From assembly GCF_903946935.1 (NCBI RefSeq), contig NZ_CAJAXH010000015.1, forward strand, positions 1 through 64,000: a stretch of 64,000 bases of DNA. The letters run 5' to 3'. The notes under the pieces are model-generated. The model was not told where the DNA came from, ran no database searches, and worked only from the letters and a program-made list of their open reading frames with translations. This document shows positions 15,968 to 24,752 of this stretch, piece by piece. Source of the stretch: an uncultured Thiodictyon sp. Its GTDB lineage: Bacteria > Pseudomonadota > Gammaproteobacteria > Chromatiales > Chromatiaceae. Made by a program: the position numbers and the translations under genes. Position 1 is the first letter of the stretch; every line of letters begins with the position of its first letter.

Positions 15968-18205
15968 TCACCGCACACAATCCACATAATACCGCACATG
16001 CCCGTTGAGCCCTTCCTTGACCAAGCCATGAATATCGGTCTCGAAGCCCGGGAACTTTTCGTTGAAGGCGCGGGCAAACTTGAGATAGCGCACGATGGTG
16101 GCATTGAACCGCTCGCCGGGGATCAGCAGCGGGATGCCGGGCGGGTAGGGGGTGAGCAGGATGGCGGTGATACGGCCTTCCAGATGGTCGATCTCCACCC
16201 GCTCGATCTCGCGGTGGGCCATGCGCGCAAAGGCGTCGGCCGGGCGCATGGCCGGCGCCATCTCAGAGGTATACATCTCGGTGGTGAGTCGAGGGATGTC
16301 GTGTTCCTGATAGACCGCGTGGATCTGGTCGCACAAGTTCTTTAGGCCAATGCGCTCATAGCGCGGCTGCTTGGCGACAAAGTCGGGCAAGACGCGCCAC
16401 AGCGGACGATTGTGATCATAGTCGTCCTTGAATTGCTGGAGCTCGGTGACCATGGTATTCCAGCGGCCCTTGGTGATGCCGATGGTGAACATGATGAAGA
16501 ACGAATAGAGCCCGGTCTTCTCCACGATGATGCCGTGCTCGACCAGATAGCGGGTGACGATGGCGGCCGGGATGCCCCAGTCGGCGACATTGCCGTCCAC
16601 GTCCACCCCGGGGGTGATCACGGTCGCCTTGATGGGGTCGAGCATATTGAAGCCGGGGGCCAGGTCGCCGAACCCGTGCCAGCGCTCGCCGGCGCGCAGG
16701 ATCCAGTCCTCGCGCTCGCCGATGCCTTCCTCTGCCAGCTCATCCGGGCCCCAGACCTTGAACCACCAGGACTCTTCCAACTCCGCGTCGACCTTGCGCA
16801 TGGCGCGGCGGAAGTCGAGCGCCTCCAGGATCGACTCCTCCACCAGGGCCGGCCCGCCGGGCGGTTCCATCATGGCGGCCGCCACGTCGCACGAGGCGAT
16901 GATGGCATATTGGGGGCTGGTGGACATGTGCATGAGGAAGGCCTCATTGAACACGTCGCGGTCGAGTTTGTTGTTGTCGCTCTCCTGCACCAGGATCTGC
17001 GACGCCTGCGACAGCCCCGCCAGGAGCTTGTGGGTGGACTGGGTGGAGAAGATCATCGAGTCCACGCAGGGGGCTCGGCCCTCGCCGATGGCGTGATAAT
17101 CGCCGTAAAAATCATGGAAGGCGGCGTGCGGCAGCCAGGCCTCGTCGAAATGCAGGGTGTCGATGTGCCCGTCGAGCATCTCCTTGATGGTCTCGACGTT
17201 GTAGCTGACCCCGTCATAGGTGCTCTGGGTGATGGTGAGGATGCGCGGGCGGCTGCCGGTCGTGGCGAAGGGGTTGGCGGCGATCTTGCGCTCGATATTC
17301 TCCCAACTGAACTCGGACAGCGGGATGGGGCCGATGATCCCGTAATGGTTGCGCGTCGGCATCAGGAAGACCGGGATGGCCCCGGTGATGGTGATGGCGT
17401 GCAGGATCGACTTGTGACAGTTGCGGTCTACCACCACCACATCGCCCGGGGCCACGGTGGAGTGCCAGACGATCTTGTTGGAGGTCGAGGTCCCGTTGGT
17501 GACAAAGAACAGGTGATCGGCGTGGAAGATGCGCGCCGCGTTGCGCTCCGAGGCCGCGACGGGGCCGGTGTGATCGAGCAACTGCCCCAGCTCCTCCACC
17601 GCGTTGCACACGTCGGCGCGCAGCATGTTCTCGCCGAAGAACTGGTGGAACATCTGCCCGACCGGACTCTTGAGGAAGGCCACACCGCCCGAGTGTCCGG
17701 GGCAGTGCCAGGAGTAGGAGCTGTCCGCCGCGTAGTGGGTGAGTGCGCGGAAGAATGGCGGGGCGAGCGAATCCAGATAGTTACGCGCCTCCCGCACGAT
17801 ATAACGGGCCACGAACTCCGGCGTATCCTCAAACATGTGGATGAAGCCGTGCAGCTCGCGCAGCACATCGTTGGGGATGTGGCGCGAGGTGCGGGTCTCA
17901 CCATAGAGGAAGATGGGGATGTCCGAGTTGCGGAAGCGGATCTCCTGCACGAAGGCGCGCAACTGGGCGATGGCCTCCGCCGTCTCCTCGGGGGAGGAGA
18001 ACTGCTCGTCGTCGATGGACAGGATAAAGGCGGAGGCGCGCGACTGCTGCTGGGCGAAGGAGGCCACGTCGCCGAAGCTGGTGACGCCGAGCGCCTCGAT
18101 GCCCTCCCCCTCGATCGCCTTGGCCAGCACCCGCACCCCGGTGCCGCTGGCGTTCTCGGAGCGGAAGTCCTCGTCGACGATGACCACGGGGAAACGGAAG
18201 TACAT
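15968..18205 (-). CDS. PLP-dependent Orn/Lys/Arg decarboxylase
   Basis: This 745-residue enzyme belongs to the fold type I basic amino acid decarboxylases. An N-terminal receiver-like wing domain (VVIVDEDF, residues 1-125) precedes the PLP domain, with the Schiff-base lysine in STQSTHKLLAG at Lys393 and the cofactor-binding FDEAW at 353-357. A C-terminal domain ends near residue 745. These enzymes make cadaverine, putrescine or agmatine and serve acid resistance or polyamine synthesis. Substrate choice cannot be read with confidence. The gene stands alone. Confidence 0.9.
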   Translation of the reverse strand: MYFRFPVVIVDEDFRSENASGTGVRVLAKAIEGEGIEALGVTSFGDVASFAQQQSRASAFILSIDDEQFSSPEETAEAIAQLRAFVQEIRFRNSDIPIFLYGETRTSRHIPNDVLRELHGFIHMFEDTPEFVARYIVREARNYLDSLAPPFFRALTHYAADSSYSWHCPGHSGGVAFLKSPVGQMFHQFFGENMLRADVCNAVEELGQLLDHTGPVAASERNAARIFHADHLFFVTNGTSTSNKIVWHSTVAPGDVVVVDRNCHKSILHAITITGAIPVFLMPTRNHYGIIGPIPLSEFSWENIERKIAANPFATTGSRPRILTITQSTYDGVSYNVETIKEMLDGHIDTLHFDEAWLPHAAFHDFYGDYHAIGEGRAPCVDSMIFSTQSTHKLLAGLSQASQILVQESDNNKLDRDVFNEAFLMHMSTSPQYAIIASCDVAAAMMEPPGGPALVEESILEALDFRRAMRKVDAELEESWWFKVWGPDELAEEGIGEREDWILRAGERWHGFGDLAPGFNMLDPIKATVITPGVDVDGNVADWGIPAAIVTRYLVEHGIIVEKTGLYSFFIMFTIGITKGRWNTMVTELQQFKDDYDHNRPLWRVLPDFVAKQPRYERIGLKNLCDQIHAVYQEHDIPRLTTEMYTSEMAPAMRPADAFARMAHREIERVEIDHLEGRITAILLTPYPPGIPLLIPGERFNATIVRYLKFARAFNEKFPGFETDIHGLVKEGLNGHVRYYVDCVR

Positions 18206-18649
18206 GGGTGACCTTCTGGGGGCGGGGTGAAAAACGCGGCAGTATAGGCCTAAGGGGCAGGCGGTGCGTTACCGTGTGAAGTCGTCGTGCGGTGCGGGCG
18301 GCTTCGGGACCGTTGCGCGCTTCACAAGCTGCCGCCTGAGGGGCGTGACTTCAGCCCGATCCCGCCCCTGACGCAGCGCTGCCGACGCAATCGTCCGTCG
18401 GCGTGCATCCCGCCCGCCCGATGGGGTATCCTTCGGGCCTACCAAGGAGAACAGTCACAGCAGGCATGAAGCCCGCTTGGAGGGCCGCAAGAAGGCATTG
18501 CAGGCGATGCGCCACGTCCGTCGTGCTGGGCGTCGCTTTGATTGTCCCAGTGGGTTTCTGCGTACCCTGCGCCGCGAGGTTATAGAGTGACCCGGCCGCA
18601 GCCTTGCGATTCCATCATTCACAGCATCGAATAACCCGGAGAAATATCT
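18206..18649. other. Intergenic region before the PIN-domain pair
   Basis: This stretch of about 440 bases lies between two divergent genes. Short open frames on both strands lack domains and start signals. A promoter for each neighbour is expected, but no convincing -35/-10 pair was found. Confidence 0.5.
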
Positions 18650-18937
18650 GTGAGTATCGACATCAAGAATGCAATTACTTCGGCTCGGGAACATGCCCGT
18701 GCGCTATTTGACCAGGAATCGCTGGAGAATCTGGCGCTCGAAGAGGTCGTGTTTGATGACACGAGCAATCAATGGCTCGTGACCCTTGGGTATGATTCGC
18801 CGCACAAGCTCAGAAGAAGAACAAACGGACCTGGCCTTTTCCCAACGGTTGAAGAAGAAACCCTTCGGGAATACAAAGTGTTCCGGATCGATCCTGACGA
18901 TGGCCATCTGATCTCCATCAGCATAAGGGGTCTTTGA
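18650..18937 (+). CDS. Unknown protein paired with a PIN-domain protein
   Basis: This 95-residue protein starts at GTG with GGAGA 7-8 bases upstream. It is acidic, with a helical N-terminal half (ITSAREHARALF, ENLALEEV) and a beta-like C-terminal half (WLVTLGYDSP, EYKVFRIDPDDGHLISISI) that faintly resembles PepSY-type domains. No family is assigned. The next gene, a PIN-domain protein, begins one base after its stop, so the two are cotranscribed. It could be an antitoxin but lacks a recognisable DNA-binding motif. Confidence 0.7.
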   Translation: MSIDIKNAITSAREHARALFDQESLENLALEEVVFDDTSNQWLVTLGYDSPHKLRRRTNGPGLFPTVEEETLREYKVFRIDPDDGHLISISIRGL

Positions 18938-18938
18938 T

Positions 18939-19436
18939 GTGCGCCATCATCACCTTGCATCACCACTGAAAGGCATTCTGATCGATGCGAATCTACTGAT
19001 TGTCTACATCGTTGGCATGCTTGGCCGAGGCGAGGTCGAAAAATTCAAGAGAACAAAGGCTTTCACTACCGATGATGTCCAGGGTATCGACGATCTGGTC
19101 AGACAGTTCGGATGGACCTGCACGACGCCGCATGTGATTGCCGAAGTTTCAAACCTGTTGGATTGGCTCGATCCCAAGAAGAGGCAACAAGCAAAGCAAT
19201 TGCTGGCTCAAGCCGCCTTGACGACTCTCAGTGAGATTTTCATGCTTTCGAAGGAGATCGTTGCAACGCCAGTGTATTTCAAGTTAGGAGTCACCGATGC
19301 CGGACTGTTCCTTACGGCGCGAGAACAACGATTGGTCCTCGTCACGGCTGATCTTCCGCTTTATCACTATGCTTCCGAACTCAAAGTGGAAGCAATCAAC
19401 TTCAATCATATCCGAGAGCAGTGGCTGAGTTGCTGA
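18939..19436 (+). CDS. PIN-domain nuclease-like protein
   Basis: This 165-residue protein starts at GTG, one base after the preceding stop. PIN acidic residues are visible in order: Asp16 (ILIDANLL), Glu69 (HVIAEVSN), Asp120 (GVTDAGLF) and Asp138 (LVTADLPL), so the metal site appears intact. PIN proteins of this size are often VapC-like ribonuclease toxins. The coupled 95-residue upstream gene would then be the partner. The AT content is higher than in flanking genes, which suggests transfer. Confidence 0.8.
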   Translation: MRHHHLASPLKGILIDANLLIVYIVGMLGRGEVEKFKRTKAFTTDDVQGIDDLVRQFGWTCTTPHVIAEVSNLLDWLDPKKRQQAKQLLAQAALTTLSEIFMLSKEIVATPVYFKLGVTDAGLFLTAREQRLVLVTADLPLYHYASELKVEAINFNHIREQWLSC

Positions 19437-19557
19437 TCCATCTTGCGCGATCAGCTCATTGAGGCGAAAAATCGGTCGGGATTCGAGCCCGAGTGCTGGT
19501 AGTCTTGCCTAAATCGACCTATCCACCCACCCATCCAACGTTTGTGAGATCGCACCC

Positions 19558-20514
19558 ATGGCCGGCAGCAGCCTACTCGCACTGATCGACGACATCGCCT
19601 CGGTCCTCGACGACATCTCGCTCATGACCAAGGTGGCGGCCAAGAACACGGTCGGCGCACTGGGTGACGACCTGGCGCTCAACGCCCAGCAGGTGGCTGG
19701 GGTGCGGGCGGAGCGCGAACTGCCGGTGGTGTGGGCGGTGGCCAAGGGGTCGCTAGTCAACAAGGCGATCCTGGTGCCGGGGGCGCTCGGGATCAGCGCG
19801 GTGGCGCCTTGGGCCATCGTGCCGTTGCTGATGGTGGGCGGCGCCTATCTGAGCTTCGAGGCGTTCGAGAAGCTGGCCCACCACTGGCTGGCGGCCAAGG
19901 GCGAGGACGCGGCCCACCAGGCGGAGCTGGCGCAGGCACTGCAAGACCCCAATGCCGACCTTGCCGCCCTGGAGCGTGACAAGATCAAGGGCGCGGTGCG
20001 CACCGACTTCATCCTCTCCGCCGAGATCATCGTCATCGCCCTGGCAACGGTGGCGGCCGCGCCCTTTGCCGAGCAGGTCGCGGTGCTGGCGGCGATTGCG
20101 CTGCTCATGACCATCGGCGTCTATGGTCTGGTGGCGGGGATCGTGAAGTTGGACGATGCCGGGCTCTACCTCAGCCGGGTGGCCGGGGCGGGGGCCTGGG
20201 CGGACGCGGTGCGCGGTCTGGGCCGGCTCCTGGTCGCCGCCGCCCCCCGGCTGATGCAGACCCTCTCGGTCGTCGGCACCGCCGCCATGTTCCTGGTCGG
20301 CGGCGGCATCATTCGTCACGGTGTCCCCGCCATCCACCATCTGGTCGAATGGGCCACTCAGCTGGCCGGGGGCGTGGCGGGCGTGGGTGCGGTCCTGGCG
20401 TTCCTGGCGCCGCTCTTGCTGGATGCCCTGGTGGGCATCCTGACCGGCGCCCTGGTGCTCGCGGTGGTGGTGCCGACCACCAAACTGTGGGGGCTGCTCC
20501 GGCGCCGGGCCTGA
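19558..20514 (+). CDS. DUF808 family membrane protein (YedI-like)
   Basis: This 318-residue integral membrane protein matches the DUF808 family typified by E. coli YedI. The N-terminus MAGSSLLALIDDIASVLDD and the following VAAKNTVGALGDDLALNAQQ are characteristic. About six to seven hydrophobic helices are visible between residues 70 and 310, and the C-terminus is basic. The function is unknown. It converges with the Hsp70-like gene 33 bases away. Confidence 0.9.
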   Translation: MAGSSLLALIDDIASVLDDISLMTKVAAKNTVGALGDDLALNAQQVAGVRAERELPVVWAVAKGSLVNKAILVPGALGISAVAPWAIVPLLMVGGAYLSFEAFEKLAHHWLAAKGEDAAHQAELAQALQDPNADLAALERDKIKGAVRTDFILSAEIIVIALATVAAAPFAEQVAVLAAIALLMTIGVYGLVAGIVKLDDAGLYLSRVAGAGAWADAVRGLGRLLVAAAPRLMQTLSVVGTAAMFLVGGGIIRHGVPAIHHLVEWATQLAGGVAGVGAVLAFLAPLLLDALVGILTGALVLAVVVPTTKLWGLLRRRA

Positions 20515-20547
20515 GGCCGTGGCGCGTGGTGATCGGCGCCCCCCGCC

Positions 20548-22578
20548 TCACAGGAAGTGACCGATCGCTGAGATGTTCTCGATCTCCTGTTCCACCTGCC
20601 GCCGGATCTGACCCTCCAATCCCTCCCGGGCGCCGTCCGCCTGCGCCTTCACCTTATCCGCCACCTGCGCCTTGATGTCGTCGCGCAGGCTGGCGATCTT
20701 CGCGTCGGTGAGTGCGCGGGCGATGATCCAGCGCGGCGTGCCCTCCCAGGCCTCGGCGCGGCGCTTGGCCTCCTCCGTGCCGTAACGCGCCACCAGGAAG
20801 CCGGCGACCAGACCGATCAGTGCGCCGATCGCCAGACCCAGGTGACCGGACATGATGAGCGCGGTGCCGGCCCCGCCGCTCACCACGGCCGCGAGTACCG
20901 TGACCACGGTGGTGGACAGCGCAAAGATGACCCCCTCGATCTCGGCATAGATGTTCGGGTCGGCGATGCTGAGATCGTTGCCCTTGGTCAATGGCCGGCC
21001 GTCGTGACTGACCCCCTGGCCGAAGCTCAACCCGTGGCGGCGATACCAGTCGCGCATCAGCTCGGTGGTGTCGGCGGCCACCCCGGTGAGCACCTGGGCG
21101 ATCGCCGTGGTGACGATCGACTCGATCTGCGGCTGGAAGGCGACGGCCTGCGCGGCGATCTGTTCCTTGAGCGCGGCCACCGAGCCGCCCGTGCGGCGGA
21201 AGGCGTGCAGGATGGGCGCGATCCCCTGGTCGAAGAGCCCCACCGCCACCCGCTCGGCGATACGCTCGGCGACCTCGTCGAGGCGCCGTTTCAGCAACGG
21301 ATCGATGCGCTCGTCGATGAAGCCCGGGAGCTCGGTGTGCAGTGCCGTCTGGGTGGTCGCCAGCCGCGACTGTAGGGCCGGGAGTATCGCCAGGCCCTGG
21401 GAGACGGTGACATAGGGTCGGTCGCTGTTGACCAGGCGCGCGGGCTTGGCGAGCTGCGCGAGCTCCTCCGTGATGATCGCGGCGACGAAGGGCCAGGCGC
21501 TGCTGCCGCCGGTGAGGATGACACAGGCCGGTTCGTGTTGCCGCACCCGTTCGTGGGCCAGTCCCTGGCGGAGCGTCTGGCGAAACCAGTCGAGCAGGTC
21601 GAGCCCCTGGCCGGCGGACTGGAGATGTCCATAGGCATCTGGGTTCATGGCCCGGAGATAGTCGGCGAAGGTGCGCGACGGGCGGTAGTGGCGCGCCCGT
21701 GCCAGGAACGCCTCCCAGGTGAGGTCGCTGATGCGTCCGAACTCGCCGATGGATTTGCGGAAGACCTGGGCCGGGTCCATCGCCATGGCCAGCGAGAACT
21801 TCTCCTTGGCCTCCCGGCAGCGCACCGCCAGGACAAAGAACTCCGCCCGCTCGCGCTGCATCGCGGCCACCGCGTCCGGGTTCTGCTCGATGAACCATTG
21901 GTAGAAGAGGTCATCGAACAGCCGCCCGCCCAGGTGCATATCGCCCCAGGAGTGCATCACCTCCCCTCGCACCAAGAGCGCGAAGTCGCAGGTGCCGCCG
22001 CCGAAGTCGACCACCAATGCCCCCTGGAGCGCCTCGGCCGGGGTGATATCCTTGCGATGGAGATGAAAATAGATGGCCCCCTTGGGCTCGTCCACCGTGC
22101 GGACCTCACCGAAGCCCGCGTCGCGCGCGGCCGTGCGCAGCACCTCCCGGTACTCCTCCGACGCCTCGCTCGGTGCGCCGAAGATCACCTGGCGTTGCAA
22201 GGGGTCGATGTCCTTGTGCTGACGGCGGGCGACATCCAGCACGCCGGACAGGAAGTCGCGGGTGTTGCGGCGCGCCTCCTCGCTGGAGGCCAGGTCCGGC
22301 TTGAACTGGGCGCGCAGGTAATAGTCCGGGTGGTCGGCGGCGCCCTCCCCGAACTCCTCCAGTGCCTGGTAGCCGATCAGGGGTGTCTGGTCGTCGCGGT
22401 AGAGGATCGCGGTGGCCAGCCCGTCGCGGCCGTCGCCGAAGTCCACCCCGACCGGCTCCTCGCGGTCGCCGGCGCACTTGGTGACATAGGTGTTGGAGGT
22501 GCCGAAGTCGATGGCGAGCGTCGGGCGGACCAGCGGCGTGGCGATCCGCAGCGCGTTAGGAACGTTGTTTTCGTACAA
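20548..22578 (-). CDS. Hsp70-like ATPase with membrane-associated C-terminus
   Basis: Residues 20-400 form an actin/Hsp70 ATPase: LAIDFGTSNTYV (phosphate 1), VVDFGGGTCDFAL (phosphate 2) and VILTGGSSAW (adenosine). No DnaK-type peptide-binding domain is recognisable. A helical region follows, then two hydrophobic helices (about 555-605, including IGALIGLVAGFLVARYG) and a coiled C-terminal tail. This is a membrane-linked Hsp70 of unknown client. It starts at TTG with GGAG 7 bases upstream and overlaps the preceding membrane-protein gene by 23 bases. Confidence 0.85.
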   Translation of the reverse strand: MYENNVPNALRIATPLVRPTLAIDFGTSNTYVTKCAGDREEPVGVDFGDGRDGLATAILYRDDQTPLIGYQALEEFGEGAADHPDYYLRAQFKPDLASSEEARRNTRDFLSGVLDVARRQHKDIDPLQRQVIFGAPSEASEEYREVLRTAARDAGFGEVRTVDEPKGAIYFHLHRKDITPAEALQGALVVDFGGGTCDFALLVRGEVMHSWGDMHLGGRLFDDLFYQWFIEQNPDAVAAMQRERAEFFVLAVRCREAKEKFSLAMAMDPAQVFRKSIGEFGRISDLTWEAFLARARHYRPSRTFADYLRAMNPDAYGHLQSAGQGLDLLDWFRQTLRQGLAHERVRQHEPACVILTGGSSAWPFVAAIITEELAQLAKPARLVNSDRPYVTVSQGLAILPALQSRLATTQTALHTELPGFIDERIDPLLKRRLDEVAERIAERVAVGLFDQGIAPILHAFRRTGGSVAALKEQIAAQAVAFQPQIESIVTTAIAQVLTGVAADTTELMRDWYRRHGLSFGQGVSHDGRPLTKGNDLSIADPNIYAEIEGVIFALSTTVVTVLAAVVSGGAGTALIMSGHLGLAIGALIGLVAGFLVARYGTEEAKRRAEAWEGTPRWIIARALTDAKIASLRDDIKAQVADKVKAQADGAREGLEGQIRRQVEQEIENISAIGHFL

Positions 22579-23653
22579 GGCCCTTCTCCAATACGGTGTC
22601 GTTCTGAATCACCGGCTCGTCCTCGACGATGACGGTGTCGCCCGCCTCGATCAGACCGAAGGGGCGGTAGTGCTCGGCCAGTTCCGGACCCCAGCGCAGC
22701 CGACGGCGCTGGGCGCGCTCGGCTGCCGTGAAGCGGGCCGGGTCGGTCAGCCCCGCGAGCCCCAGGCGGCGCGCCTCCAGCAACAGGGCCTCGGCGGCGG
22801 CCGGCAGACCCGGCAGGTCGGCGCGGTGCAGGTCCTGGATGGCGCGGGCGAGGTCCGGGTCCAGCACCGGGCCACGGGGTGCCTGGACCGGCGCGGTGGC
22901 CAGGCTGCACAGCAGGATCGCCGAGCCATCGACCCATTGCCGGATCAGGTCCTGGATCGACTCCCGGTAGGCACCGCGGTCATATTGGCTGCTGCCCTTG
23001 GTGAAGGCGAGCAGGGCGACCACCCCTGGATAGAGCAGGATGCGCCGCAGCAGCCCGACCCCGGCGAGCCGACCCCAGAGACCGACGGCCCCCAGGGTGG
23101 CGACGCGCGCGAGATCCAGCGTGCCGGCCAGGCCCAGCAGTGTCGTCAGGGCGACCCGCAGCGCCTTGCTCTCCGCCAGCCGACCGACCGCATACATGGC
23201 CCCCGCGGCACCGGCCGGGGCGCCGATCAACATCCCGATGGCCCGGAGATCCAGGCTGAGGTTGAACAAGGTCCCGAAGATCAGCATCCCCAGCAGGCTC
23301 CCGCCGCCCGCGGCGATGGCGAGGCGTTGCGCGGAGAGCGAGCGCTCGGTGGTCGGGGGGCCGGGCAACACCCAGGCGGGGTTCAGTCCGTACCAATGGC
23401 TGCGCAGGGCCTCGCGGGCGCCGGGCTCCACCGGCGGGAAGGGCAGGGCATCCAGCACCGGCTGCGCGGTGAGCGCGGCGAACACCGTGTCACGCGCGGC
23501 GGCGACGGCCCGCCCGACCTGATCCGGGGTCGTTGGTTCGCGGTCTCCCAGGGTCGCAAAAAAGCGCTCGACACCCTGCCTGACGACCTGCTCGCGCAGT
23601 CCGCGGTTGGCCGCCATCCACCCGCGGATGGCCTCTTCGATGATGACTGACAC
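22556..23653 (-). CDS. Membrane protein coupled to the Hsp70-like gene
   Basis: This 365-residue protein is chosen to start at the GTG at 23653, which has AGGGGG 8-9 bases upstream; a TTG nine codons earlier is weaker. The soluble N-terminal 115 residues are followed by several hydrophobic helices (about 120-230) and a soluble tail that ends in a beta-rich stretch (AGDTVIVEDEPVIQN). No family is recognised. Its 23-base overlap with the Hsp70-like gene indicates translational coupling and a shared job, perhaps a membrane client or nucleotide-exchange partner (inference). Confidence 0.75.
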   Translation of the reverse strand: MSVIIEEAIRGWMAANRGLREQVVRQGVERFFATLGDREPTTPDQVGRAVAAARDTVFAALTAQPVLDALPFPPVEPGAREALRSHWYGLNPAWVLPGPPTTERSLSAQRLAIAAGGGSLLGMLIFGTLFNLSLDLRAIGMLIGAPAGAAGAMYAVGRLAESKALRVALTTLLGLAGTLDLARVATLGAVGLWGRLAGVGLLRRILLYPGVVALLAFTKGSSQYDRGAYRESIQDLIRQWVDGSAILLCSLATAPVQAPRGPVLDPDLARAIQDLHRADLPGLPAAAEALLLEARRLGLAGLTDPARFTAAERAQRRRLRWGPELAEHYRPFGLIEAGDTVIVEDEPVIQNDTVLEKGLVRKQRS

Positions 23654-24225
23654 GGGATTTTTCCCCCTGTTGGCTAACAACCGTCTTCCGGCCCCGATTT
23701 TAGGCCATGGATCACCCCCAAGTTGGGGCTTGCCTGGAAGAAATTAAGGGTATAACCGTCAACTTCCGACCGGCGGCGGTGTGTCGGCCCAGCCAGGCGG
23801 CGCCCGGGTCAGGTGGCACTCCTGTACCTAAGCCCGGTCATTGCTCACGCCAAGGCGCCAAGCTCGCCAAGCAAGACAATGCGCTGTGTCGAGTGTCCAG
23901 GTCATCCACCGGGTGCATCGTCGAGCATCGATAAGGGAGTGAAAAGCCTTGGCGAGCTTGGCGCCTTGGCGTGACAACTGCGCTTTCTGGCTGGTCGTGA
24001 GCGACGCCGGCACCGATTCGTCGCGCCCTTCCCGGTTGGCGCGGTCCTGGTGACGGCCACCAAGGCGGCTTGCTATCGCCTTGCTGGCCACCATCAAGTG
24101 GGCGAGCGACCCCGAGTGTTGGTTCGGGGTCTAAGCCCTCAGCCTGCTCGGTCAATCCACAATGCTGACGCTCTCACGTTCCAAGAGTCGGCGGCGCTGT
24201 CTCAGCATGCGGGGTCATCATCCTT
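23654..24225. other. Intergenic region with repeat copy 3
   Basis: About 570 bases without a gene. The promoter of the leftward membrane-protein/Hsp70 pair should lie at 23660-23800, but no clear consensus is seen. The middle is family 1 repeat copy 3. The rest (23991-24225) has short open frames with no recognisable content. Confidence 0.5.
23834..23990 (-). repeat. Dispersed palindromic repeat family 1, copy 3
   Basis: Same inverted orientation as copy 2. The arms (TCACGCCAAGGCGCC from 23845; GCGCCTTGGCGTGA to 23974) are an exact 27-bp inverted pair. The reverse complement aligns with copy 1 over its outer boundaries (AGAAAGCG at one end, GAGCAATGACCGGG at the other). The interior shares CAAGACAATG and GATAAGG with copy 2. 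Confidence 0.85.
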
Positions 24226-24447
24226 CTATCGCCCCTTTTGCTTGGACTCCCAGTATTGCTGGCGTTGCTCCGGGGTCACGCCCCATCGCACCCACAAGTC
24301 CTCAGCCTTCTGTTGCATCTGCTCCTGCGTCCAGTGCGGGAAGGTTGCCGCTGGGGCCTCCGCTGCCATCGCGGGCGAGCCGCAGAGCAATAGTGCAACC
24401 GACAAGGCGGAGGCCGTTATCGTTAGGCGTTTGGTCGTTGAGTGCAT
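24226..24447 (-). CDS. Small secreted protein, unknown
   Basis: This 73-residue protein has a clear signal peptide (residues 1-28, cleavage after SPAMA). The mature part, about 44 residues, is helical and tryptophan-rich (FPHWTQEQMQQKAEDLWVRW, VTPEQRQQYWESK). The ATG at 24447 is preferred because AGAGG lies 8 bases before it; an ATG two codons earlier sits too close to that site. No family is recognised; the mature sequence superficially resembles a helical metal- or envelope-stress-type peptide. Confidence 0.75.
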   Translation of the reverse strand: MHSTTKRLTITASALSVALLLCGSPAMAAEAPAATFPHWTQEQMQQKAEDLWVRWGVTPEQRQQYWESKQKGR

Positions 24448-24540
24448 CGTCATATCCTCTGAGATTGGGCGTTTCGGACGGCCAAGCATGGCCCCCTGAG
24501 CCGCTCATATCCGTTCGCCGCCGCACCTAGACCCAAGGCC

Positions 24541-24600
24541 CCGCTCTTTTCTCGTGACACCGCTCGGGCGGTGTCACAAGGGTCAACCTATAAAGAGCGG
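24541..24600. repeat. Nested inverted repeat, family 6
   Basis: An inner hairpin GTGACACCGC (24554) and GCGGTGTCAC (to 24577) is enclosed by CCGCTCTTT (24541) and AAAGAGCGG (to 24600). The inner hairpin recurs at 48704-48726. The outer right arm is also the left boundary of family 1 copy 4. No T-tract follows. Confidence 0.7.
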
Positions 24601-24746
24601 TTGTCACGCCAAGGCGCCAAGCTCGCCAAGGTTTTTCAGTGCGTTATCAGCGTTGCGCCAATCGCCCGGAGGGTGATCTGGATAGCGGATCGACCCGATT
24701 GAATTTCTTGGCGAGCTTGGCGTCTTGGCGTGAGCAATTCCAGGGT
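24592..24746 (+). repeat. Dispersed palindromic repeat family 1, copy 4
   Basis: Same orientation as copy 1 and nearly identical to it inside (TTTTTCAGTGCGTTATCAGC, GGAGGGTGATCTGGAT). The left arm is TCACGCCAAGGCGCC; the right arm GCGTCTTGGCGTGA has one change from a perfect inverse. It ends just before the stop of a broken leftward gene. Confidence 0.85.
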
Positions 24747-24752
24747 TTAGGG

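Noticed and set aside
16412-18211. Long rightward open frame opposite the decarboxylase gene
   Set aside because: It is exactly antisense to a protein with clear PLP-enzyme motifs and its own translation is low-complexity. High GC creates long open antisense frames.
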